From: Siphonodentalium dalli
Lineage: Eukaryota; Mollusca; Scaphopoda; Gadilida; Siphonodentaliidae
Direction: 5' to 3'
Assembly: GCA_032622095.1 (NCBI GenBank)
Contig: CP136066.1
Coordinates: 93,393,319-93,457,318, forward strand
DNA: 64,000 nucleotides
The notes beneath the pieces are model-generated. The model had not been told where the DNA came from and did not search any database. It saw nothing but the letters and a program-made list of their open reading frames with translations. Positions 32,701 through 44,700 of the stretch are shown here, one piece after another. The position numbers were made by a program, and so were the translations under genes. Each line of letters starts with the position of its first letter. The stretch's first letter is position 1.

Positions 32701-35700
32701 TACCAAAGTTATCACCCGAAATAGAAAATTGAAAGCAAATTCCAACAAAAAGGGCTATAACTCCGGTGAAAATTGGCTGGTGGAACCCGAATTATTCGAA
32801 CTTGACTAGACTTGACCTGTATTTTATGCTAGTAAATCCACATACCAATGTTCATTCCAATCAGTTGAGACTATCTAAAGTTATCATCCGGATACCAAAA
32901 GCAACGGTCGGACATATAAAAACGGAAGTATATAAAGATATAAAAGTTAATCATAAGCATCAAATGGTGTACCATTTTGGTCATAAAAACACCGAACTAG
33001 GTACAGTGAGACAGAACAACAGCTACTTCAAAATCGTAAGACTGGTCTAGAATGCTGTACTGTGCGGATATCTTCAGATATATATACTCACCTCATCACT
33101 TTCATCGTCCAGGTCTTGGAACACTTTACGTTCATGGTATTTAAATCGAAGAAGAGCTTGGCATTTCCTCCATTTACTCAGATCTGAAGTAAACGTAATA
33201 TATACAGTAATGCCCTAAATAATCGACTTCTTAACCACAGCAGAATTATGGGTAATTTTTCAGGATTTAGTCGCAAATATGGCTTGTTGCCATTCATCGG
33301 AAAGCTCTCAGTGAGAACTTTCCGATGAATGGCAACAAGCCATAATTGCGACTAAATCCTGAAAAATTACCCATACTTCTGCTGTGGTTAAGGAGTCGAA
33401 TATTTAGGACATTACTGTACAAGCCTTGAAATTGTGTCTGTCATTTGCAGAATGAGTTCCCCAGAGGGTGAATTTAGTGACGCTACCTCACGCAGCAGGC
33501 TAGCATCACCTCATTCTGCTTAGGCCTATCTTCTGGGTAGTATCTATAGTCTCAAACTAACATTGATTTCAGTTAGTTTTTCCCCTTCAGTTCAGGTTCT
33601 ATATCCCCTAATTTGCAGAAGATAAAATGCATAATCGAGTTGAATAATGGGTGAATATCACCAACTTCAACTGCGCAACTTCAATCTGATACTAGATCTC
33701 CCATAGCAGTTGAGGCCTAAGCAGAATGAGGTTCCCTGAGGGTGAATTTGGTGATGCTTGCCGACTGTGAGGGATAGCATCACTAAATTCACCCTCTGGG
33801 GACCTCATTCTGCAAATGACAGGCACACCTATCCAGCCTTATGTCTGTTATGTCTTCAACAAACAAAAATCTAAATTTATTACTGTGGATAATTGGGTGA
33901 TTGAATCTTTGAACCTTTGAAAAAATTCCTGGGTGAATTTGGAAATAAAAATATTTGATGAAGAGTGCCTGAGAACATAGTATATTTATTTTTATCACAT
34001 ACAGTAATGCCCTAAATAACCGACTCCTTGACCATAGCAGAATTATGGGTAACTTTTCAGGATTTAGTCGGAAATATGGCTTGTTGCCATTCATCGGAAA
34101 GCTCTCCAATGAATGGCAACAAGCCATATTTCCAACTAAATCCTGAAAAGTTACCCATAATTCTGCTGTGGTTAAGGAGTCGATTATTTAGCGCATTAAT
34201 GTAATTAGCCCTTAAACCCGGCCTCATATTTTTTAGTAAGACACATGTGTATTATCGACACATGCAGTGATATAATAACTTAGCGCAATGATATCGATCA
34301 ATGTTATTATTATGTTAATTAGAATATAATTATGATATTCAATTTGTGTTGGGTTATTTAGTGTTGACTGTGAGATAAACATGGGTGATAAAGGTGGTTG
34401 AACAATTCTGTCAACATGAAAAGACACATTTAAAATGGAACTATGTTTTTTCTGCACTCGGTTAATACATTTCGTATAGAATTGTGACTCATTAGAGATG
34501 CTCTATCGTTGGCCTAACTAACCTGAGATCAGAGGTAGGAATGGTGCAGAATTCAGTGACTTTACACCTGCTAAATTAAGCTCTCTCAGTTCCATACAAG
34601 ACGTCAATATCATCGAAACACTCCTGTCTGTCAAGTCTGTAATTAGTGCTTAATAATATTGAATGCATTAAATATAATTCTATGTGTTCGCATGTGACAC
34701 TGAATATGGTTAATCACCAAACAGGTAAGTGTCTGCGCACACGGTCCCGATTGTACCCGGTTAAATCCGGCTGCTGTTAAATCGGGCCCGATAAAATTAG
34801 AGGGTCAGCGCACACAAGTCAGATTTTCACTCCGGTCATATAATCATGGTATGGTCACTCTAATCAATATAGCCAACTGGTGTGGTCAACCTACAGGTAT
34901 CTAGCCAGTTACTATAGCTAGTCATGGTGGTTTATATTAATATGTATTTCTAAAGACTAATATTTGTTAATAATAAATTACATAATATTAATAATATTTT
35001 GAGTATACTTTAATATTGAATAGCGGTCGCCGCTAACTATTCCAACATTTTGAATGAGGTTTTGGTCAGATGAAGCAAAACACATGCGTTGCCATCATCA
35101 CAAGCCGGATTCTCCTGATGAAATCAAGCTCACAAAATCTGCTCGATTGTTAGGCGCACACGGTCCCGATTGTCCCCGAATTATCCTGCAGCCGGATTAA
35201 TTGGGCAACCGGGATCATGTGCGCCGACACTAACTGAAAGTGCATAATAACAATTCTTGGCATATATAGGTTGCAGACTATATCTATATAATTTAATCAC
35301 AAGAGCTGTCAATTCACGGATTACTGTAAAATTCGTTGTCACTTAGTTAGCCACAAAGGTTATTTCTCAATAACCTTAATCGTTCTCAGTCACTCTCCCA
35401 GAGTGTACAGTTTGGAAAAACACCTGCATTGTCGACCGACCAATGAAAATAATCAAAATGAAGTTTCTCTTCGACTCGATGTATGATTGACAGATGTTTG
35501 TTCCTGGATGGATGGGATTAATTCTGGTATAGTCTCTGCTATCGTCTTAATTATAGCTTAAATATCCACCAGATATCAAACAAATAATTTGAACGGTTGC
35601 ACTGAGTACCACTCAGACTGTGTAGTGCATGGGCATTGGCAACTTCAAAGAAACCGACACTGTGAGAGACGTCAGTCTGTATATAACTGACTCTTCGGAT

Positions 35701-38700
35701 TGACATCCATGGACTTATTTCAGATTAATGGGATTTTCACTAAGACATCAATCCTTGTCTTGAGGGATTGCTCGACTTTTGAGTACTGACCCTTCTATTT
35801 TAGTCAACTTTTAAGGAAGTGTGATGTTTGTCCTCTTGTGGGAAAGCCTGTTTATGTTCACAAATTTATATGTTTTGTTTTTTATGAATTGAGTATGCGG
35901 TATCGGCCGATATATGGGAGAAATATATTCGATATTGGCTTTTATCGATAACCTCAATACCCTAACATCTTTAATTATTCACATGTAAAGTGATAAATCG
36001 TGGTCAAATCTTTGATATTGCAGTGATTGTAAGACATATTGCACTAATTCCGGGCTTAAGGTGCACGAAAGCACATCTCCATATATCCACAACCCTGGAG
36101 TGACAGTGTGGTCATACAGTCTGAGTTAATTACGTCAACCCAATTAACTCAGACTGTATGTGAACTTAACTATTAATATTACATGAAGACAAGTGTTGAT
36201 TATTTTCATCTGAGCAACCTACGCAGTTGTGGTGTTACTTCTTTTGAGTTCATTTCAATGATGTCCATATCTATTTGGACATCCAGAATGATTACTTGGA
36301 ACATTCATAAACACACATCTTCAAAACAAAATGATGATGCAGTTATGTTCTACTCGATGTACAGTTTTGTCGTGATGGTATTCAATATACATGCGTATCT
36401 TGAGGATATCAGATACCAATCATACCATACTTTTACGAAAATATTTTGTCAGTGGGTGAATTCAAAACTGAGTGAAAAATAGTACTGCATGAATTTAAAT
36501 AGAGTGTGGTAATCACATTTGATTGTGTGAGTGTGAATATCTCAAACATTCAACCAATTATGAATGATCATCTATGGGCCAGCACCTACCTGTATTCCAG
36601 CTAATATCGAGAACCTCCAATGACTTGAGATTTTCTGCAATTATTTGCACGCCTTCATCTGTGATGGAGTCAGAGTTAGTCAAGATGAGATGTGAGAGGT
36701 GTTTACAATTTTCACACAGCAAGCTCAGCGTGATGTCATCGAGCCTGCCATCTCCCAGAGCCTGATGGAAGATGAATTTTCTCAGCTCTGTGCATGATGA
36801 CGCAAGATGATTCAGCGATTCCTGAGAAATATCTTCACACCAAGACAGGTCAAGCTCCCTCAGCTGTAAGTGAACAAATTAATACTCATTCACGAGTAGT
36901 TACCTTTGGCAATGACCCTTTCATAAAGGGAGCTGCACTGGCGCAACATTAAAGACCCTGTGCCAATGGATTCTCTTACATATGCGAGTCGACCATAGAT
37001 CGCCTCACATTTATAAGAGAATGCATTGACCTAACAATTTTTTATAAATTTTTTCTTACATTCTTTAACAATTTTTATAATTTTTTATAATTTTTTCTTA
37101 AATTCGATAACAATTTTTACCATTTGTTCTTATATTTTTTAACAATTTTATCATTTGTTATAATTTTTTCTTACATTATTTTACAATCTAATCATTTTTT
37201 ATCATTTTTTCTTACATTCTTATAAATTTTTATCATTTTTTCTTACATTCTTTAACATTTTTTGTCATTTTTTATCATTATTTCTTACATTCTTTAACAA
37301 TTGAGTATTATTTTTATATATTTTTTCATCATAAATTCAGGAAGCTCCAGTCATGAAAGGGTTAATAAGTTTAACAAACGACCAATTGTTGAACTTATTA
37401 TCTAACCATTTCCCAACAGTGAATATGAATCTGTCTGCATTTGTATTATCTTTTTGTCTGTCTGTCATCTGTTGTTATCACCTAAACATCCCTCCAGATA
37501 GATAATAGACCATTCCAATGGATACATTTATAACTAAGTAGGAAAATATATTTTTTATAGAAAGGGTTAAGATGGCCTATCCATCTCTGCAGACAAGCGA
37601 TAGATCTCATAATACATTGAACAAACTATTTGGAAATATTAATGTAGGATGGCGGGACAGAACGATGGATGGATGTATGGGCAGATGAGTGTATGGGTAA
37701 GTTGGTGTAACTTTGCCTTTTGGATAACTGAGCGGGTGAGTAATTTGATTGGCTTTTAGATGGTTGTATGGGTTTGTTTAGCTGGATTGATAGATGTATA
37801 GATGGGTTGACGGATGGATGGATGGATGGATGGATGAAGAGATGGATGGACAGTCAGTCGGTTAAATGAATTAGCAGATGGAAGACAGAATGATGATGGT
37901 TGGGTCCCCTTTATGATCACTGAAAAACCAGACATAAATTGTAATATGAAGTGCCCAAATTATTCATCAACACATACTTGTAATGTGTGTTGCTATGGTA
38001 CTGCTATGGATATACTCTTGGCAGGAAAAGTCATTAATATTTACAGTGCCAAAGCTTTGAGATATCGGGCCGACTTGTAGCAGCACCTTTAAAGGTACTC
38101 AATCCGATCAGAGGGTCCCCATAACATCAAGATACAACAACAACAACATTTCTCAAAATACACTTTAGTTATCAGAATCGATTAATTGCAACAAAATAAT
38201 GCTAACCACTGTCAACTATGGTATCAGATTTCCCAAAACGTGTTATTTATCAACATTTTGTTCAACGAAATATCGCTGTATTATCACTTGAGTATTCATA
38301 AAATTTGGCCGTATTACCACTTGTTTTTAGAGTTATCCATCTTCATCCGCAATTTTGACTGAGACCATCCTTTTGACGGCGTGTTTCTGGGCCACAAACA
38401 CATGAAATAACAAACTTCAAAAATCGACACCTGATCACTCTGAGCATTGATGGGCAGGTTCCTCGACTTGAATCAAATATTTTTACCCCCGAAGCCAAAG
38501 AAATAGTACCTTTTAATCAATAATCCAGCGGTAGAGGCAAGCTCTCCACAGTGCGACTGCCTCTGACACACTTAATTGGCTTCTTTCAAAACAGTATCTG
38601 AGCGCAGACACATTGCATGCCTGCAGAGCGTTGATCGCTCATTTGGTAATATATTGAATTATTCCTCTTTGCTACAAGTTTCGTAATGCTACATGTTTGA

Positions 38701-41700
38701 CACAAAACTTCTGAATGGACATAATAACCATGTACATGTAGGCGGAATGGTAAATTATAATATGAAGTGCCCAAATTTAAACTATGTTTAAACCCTTTCT
38801 ATACTAAATGGATTCTCCCACCCAGTTATAAAAGTACACATTGGAATAGTCTATTAATCATTTGGAGGGATTTTCAGGAAAAATCAGCAAACAACAGATA
38901 ATACAAGTGCAGAAGGAATCCAATTTATTGGAGCGAAATGTTCAGATAATAATAAGTTCAACAAACGACCTATTATCTGAACAATTTCAAAGAGATAACT
39001 CTTTGTCAATGAGTATTTAGTATAGGAAGGCAGGGCTTATAATTTGTATGGGAATCAGAATCGATTCTCGCAAAGTGAAACATGAGAATCAACTATGATT
39101 CTTGCATACATATCTCTGCTTTGTTATAGAAAGATAGTCATATCATATACATGTTGGTACAATGAGGTAAATCTTTCACGTACAATCAATATTGCAATTC
39201 TGCATTCCTGTCACATTCACATCAACTCACTTGACTGAAGATACAGGGAGAGGGTAACTTTTTAACGATCTTAAAGTCGTTACTGTTCAAAAATTGGCTA
39301 AATTTAATTCATCTCAGAAAAAAAGTTAAAATTAAAGCACATGATTCGATTTTGATTCTCGTACCATCAAACTTGTGAATCAACTTTGATTCTCGTGAAA
39401 ATGGATGGAATTTAAGGCCTGGAAGGGTTAATGAAAACATGGTGACCAACAAGTACCATTATCCTGATGAATGGGTAAGTTCAGACTTACATTGTGTCCA
39501 TGAAGCCTACTTATGTGTGAGATTGTTAAATCAGTGATATAGATCTCTGCCAGTGTGAGAGAATGCACCAAGCTTAGTTCTGTAAATGGAAGAACACCAG
39601 CATCACCAATGAAGGTCACACCTAAAAATAAAATGTCAAATATTACTGTAATTCAAATAACATTAGTTTCCGTACCAGAGATGTTAAGTTTCACGGATTG
39701 TCTGTGAGACTCCTGGATTGCCATACGAAAGATGCCCAAAATACGGAAGACCATACATTTCTCCTGCATTCGGCCCAATAATTTCTTCTGATTTTTGTTG
39801 ATTTGCACACTCTCCCAAAGCCATGATTGTTTCATGATGTGTGAAAATGCTGTATAAACAATGAAACTTCACAAGTGCAGCAGTTGAGTGAAAATGAATG
39901 TCTGTTCATTGTACGTACATTGTGGACAATTGAAAGGGGAAAACTCTATTTGAACAGGAAATGCTCTTCGTTCTTGAAGACCACAATAGTATAGCTTAGA
40001 TGAATATGACCTTTACGATTTGTCAGCTGTTCAACGCATTGTGTTATTTCATATAACATGAATGTATCTCACAGTAGCTGTAGTTTTATTACTGTTTTAT
40101 TTAGGTATATATATTTATAACATAAAAACAAATAGAAACTCATAAAGTTCTATAATCTTCTTCATAAATAATAGGAATTAAAGCTTAAAATCAATTACTG
40201 AATTAGTTTTAAAACATTATTGTTTTAACATGACGATATTTGGGAATTCCTCCAGCAAAAATCTCGCAGATAGCCTTTTTCAAAACTTATCAGGTCTGCT
40301 CCGTACCAACATTTTTCCATTTGAACAATTTTCGATCATAAACATGGCAACTGGCAGCCATCTTGGATTATACTAAAAAGGTCCAGTCAATACCACGGAA
40401 GTGGAAATGTATATACATCATAAGAATTCAAAGGTTTAACTAATGCCTGGCACAGCTCCACCTAAAATTTCCCAATACTGGTATGACAGCGCTGGATGCA
40501 ATTTTGTCGCAAACATAAACAGACCGCATATCATGTGATCAAGCAATGAGATTTTTAAAGCTAGCTATGAATGTGATTGTTGTCGAAAAGCTGGCTACAT
40601 CTCGATATGAATGTGAACGATGCCTTGTGACAATGAACCGATCAGCCATACTTACCATTCAACTTGATTCTGTTAAGATCTCTGCAGCATTTTGCAACAT
40701 CAGACACACCAGAAGATGTCAGATTCTTACAGTCCTGTATATCTAATTCTCTGAGATTCGATAGCTTGCTCAAAATTGATGACATCATTTTGTCTTGCAA
40801 ATGTGACCAGCTCATATGCAAACTTTGTATGTTACTATTCGCATTGAAAAATGTTTCGAGACACTGGTTTCCAAAATCTACATCAAAGAACACCATATCC
40901 ATGATTTTTATTGACAGCATATTTGGCGTGAATAACCTTGATGGCATTGAATTGTCATTTTCTTCAACTTTTTGAACATTTGAATCCTTTTTGTGGGATT
41001 TTAGAAATCTGTTTTTCCTCTTGAATCTCATAGGGCTGGCAAAGATATTCTCATTATCAGATGTTTGCTGATCGCGTATGTGATCACTCATAGCAGAAAT
41101 CTCAGTGAGTACATTATCACATACATGTAATCTGTCAGAGAATGACTCACAGAGAGATTGAAAATTTATGTTTGACCCTGATTGGTTCAAGTTAATCAAC
41201 TGATGTTCGTCTGTTGCCGGGGATACTCCCTCAGAGTCTTCAAGTCGATCTGAACTATCTTCATCATTTAAATTCCTTAAGGAATCTATCAAACCATCAT
41301 CTAGATTTGTTCTTGAATCTCCCAACTTCGACTTTTCGTCAGTGGAATGTAATTTAGCTATTGCAGACTCTTGAAGTAGCTGCTTTTCATCAGGAAGATT
41401 TACCACAGACTTGTGTTGTAGCTGTTTGTCATCAGAAACATTCCATGCAGACTTTACATGTTGTGGTACTTCTTTGTCATCAAGAGCATTTATCAAAGAC
41501 TCTTCTGTTAGCTCCTTGTCATCAGGAATACTTATCACAGACTGTTGTGGTAGCTCTTTGTCATCAAGTGACTTTATCAGAGGCTCCGGGGATAGCCTTT
41601 TGTTAGTGGCACATTGAGAATGTTCATCATTTTCCACTTTATCACAGTCAGGCTTTGACTCAGTCATAATATCTACTTTTCGGAATGCTTGAGATAAATC

Positions 41701-44700
41701 TACCTCTGTAATTAATTCGGCAGCATCTGGAATCAAAAGATTTTCTGAATAATGTTTTATCATTCAACATTTAAGAGGGAGGTCAAGTGACCAATTTTTA
41801 ATGGAGATTTCCATGCAAATCTGCGGAGCAAAAGTTACAGAATTGCACATACTTCTGAGTGTGACTTGATGTGGTATTGAAAACAACAGGTATTTATCTG
41901 GCGGGTGCGCTTGGAACTTGTTCCATTATAATGTTGGTGTATTTATTTTTGAATTTTATATTGATTTTTCAAATGTAGGTTAAGTGATGTAATTCCAGAA
42001 CAAATTCTCAAAAATATATTTATTGCAAAATTTTATAATTTACCAAGATAAATACCTGTTGTTTCCAATACCACATCAAGTCACACTCAGAAGTATGACA
42101 TTAGTATGTGCAACTCTGTAACTCTGTATCAAACTTTTACCAAAAAAAAATGGTTGTCATATATTTAAGAGACAAATTTTGCCTGCTGATTTTACATTCG
42201 GGAACTCATCATCAAAAACATTTGAGAACAAAACAGCTTAGTGCCAACTTCATATAACTGTTTTCTTAGCAGGGAGCAAATTACTTTTGAAATTTTGATT
42301 AGCAAATAACCTCACACTGACATGATTAGATAGCATTGTTCAAAAATCATATAAAATTCATACCAAATTGCATAGCTATTATCCAAATTTGGGTAGCAAA
42401 TTGGGATGTGATACCAGTTAATTTGCTCCCTGTTTCTTTGTTGAATTCCCAATTAGAAATCAAACCAGTGTCAGTTTATCTTTTATGCCCAACATATTTT
42501 CTGCATAATTCCCATAAATGTGTTCCTATTCAGAGTCAATGCTAGCAACAGAATGAAAATATCAGTGATATTTTAGTGTTATAAACTATGGTTTTCTATC
42601 GACAACTGGAAATATTCATTGACAGAGGTCTTCAATAATTTCAGACTCTCTCACTGTTATAAAACTTGCAGGTTACAGCAATATATGCGCAGGATAGTGC
42701 AGACATACAAGCTGATTATGTTACATACAGCTGGCTAGCATAGCTAAATTCACCCTCTGGGGACCTCTTCTGCTTAGGCCTCATCTTTTCTGGAAAGTAT
42801 CTTTATTATCAAATTATCAATTGTTTTTGGTTTCTTTAAATAGAATCTCTTTCTTTTTAAGTTTAGTTTCTCAATATCCCCAAATTGGCTGACAACACAT
42901 TGCATAACCGAGGTGCCCATTGGGCGCACATCACAGTATTCACCATCTGGGAACGTAAATCTGATTCTAAGTCTCCCATAGCAGATGAGGCCTAAGCAGA
43001 ATGAGGTCCCCAGAGGGTTACATTAGTGATGCTAGCCCACTGTGTGGGTGGGGGAAGTTGTCTCACTCCCATCTTTTGTCAAATTCTGCAGTATTTGGAA
43101 ATTTCATGCTTGATTCATCAGTAGTTGGAAAGATCAGGCCGAAAGTAGGTCAAAATTGTTGAGTGTTAAGTGAATTGCAATTTAAGGTACCATTTAAAAA
43201 ATTCCAACTCAATGGGAAGGAGTAAAATATAGTTTAGCATAATTAGGCTTTAGAACATTTGTTTTCAATATAATTTCAAGATATTTAGTCATATCGTGAT
43301 ATATTTTAGAACACTGTAGTCAGTATAACTTACGTAAGTCAATATTGTGAAACTCTACTGTTGAGATGTGTCCAACAAGAGCATCACAAGGGCATGGAAA
43401 AATACGCCTGTGGTAATTTCGACAAAGGGCCATAACGAGTAATCCAAATGCCAAATGCCAAATTTGAAAACAAACTGTCACCAGAAACCAAAATAATCAT
43501 CAAATTATAAGTCGACAAGGACCATAAACCCTGGCAAAAATTGGCGGGCGGAAACCAAAACCAACTTGACTTGTGTTGTGAGCTACTCATACCAAATTTC
43601 ATTCCATTCAGTTCAGACTTACTAATGTCATCACCCGGAAATAAAAATTGAGTGCAAATTCCAACAAAAAAGGCCGTAACACAGCTGAAAATTGGCATCC
43701 GGAACCCGAATTCAAACTTGACCTGTATTTTGTGCTAGTAAATCCACATGCCATATAATTTTAACATAATTTTATTCCATTCAGTTCAGAGTTACTAAAG
43801 TTATCATCCGGAAATGAAAAAAAGCGAATGGACAGATGAACGGATGGTACGATGGATGGACCAATAACATAATACGTTCCATTGACACAAAACTCACCAG
43901 CATGCAATCTGCTAAATTCTCCATCCTCAAAATGTGAATCTGTATGCTGCAAACTACACAGCTCCTTCTCAAAGAGTTTCATTTCATTTTTCAAGGGTTC
44001 CATATCACTTAATTCCTCGCTCTCACTCGATGAGTCATCACATTTTTGGTTTCCATCAGTTCCTTCACTTTGCATGACACATCTTTGACTGGTATCTCTC
44101 GAAAACAGGTGCTTTGTATCCAACATAGGTTGAACCATGTCATAGATATACTGCGGTGATAATCCAGATAGACGTAGCAGTGCTATAGCACAGATCTGAA
44201 ATGGCACAATTAATTTATAGCATATTGACAAATACATGTATTGGTTTGGGTTTGGCTCAAATGCAATAATCGTAAACCAGTCGATAACATGAGCACAGCT
44301 GTTAATATATTTATTATATACAAGTTTGATTATAGCATGTCTGTCATTTGCAGAATGAGGTCCCCAGAGGTTGAATTTAGTGACGCTGTCCCTTTGAATT
44401 GGTTATAAATATATATGCTTTATTGGTAAAGTGCTACATGTACAAAATGATTTGGCAGCATACATATTAGTGATATAATAGTAATGTTTAGAAATGATAC
44501 ATAGTAATGTTAAAACATAAAGCACATTGCTTGCACAATCTAATGAAAGTGTCAATGACACTGTAGCTCAACTTGGTGAGGCATTAATAATTTTATGCTG
44601 AGCAGTCAATAGAATGACAAAGAAGGCAAGTTAAAAAGTTTCAGTAAATGGATTGTATTGTGAAAATGAAATTAATTTCATTTCAAACATTTCTCCACTA

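Noticed and set aside
36183-36482. 99-codon + strand frame
   Set aside because: No known motif, antisense to the LRR gene intron, no splice or poly(A) support.
41361-41617. + strand frames with Cys/His-rich repeats (HQEHLSQTLL-like)
   Set aside because: They are the antisense of the 42-bp coding repeats in exon 6.
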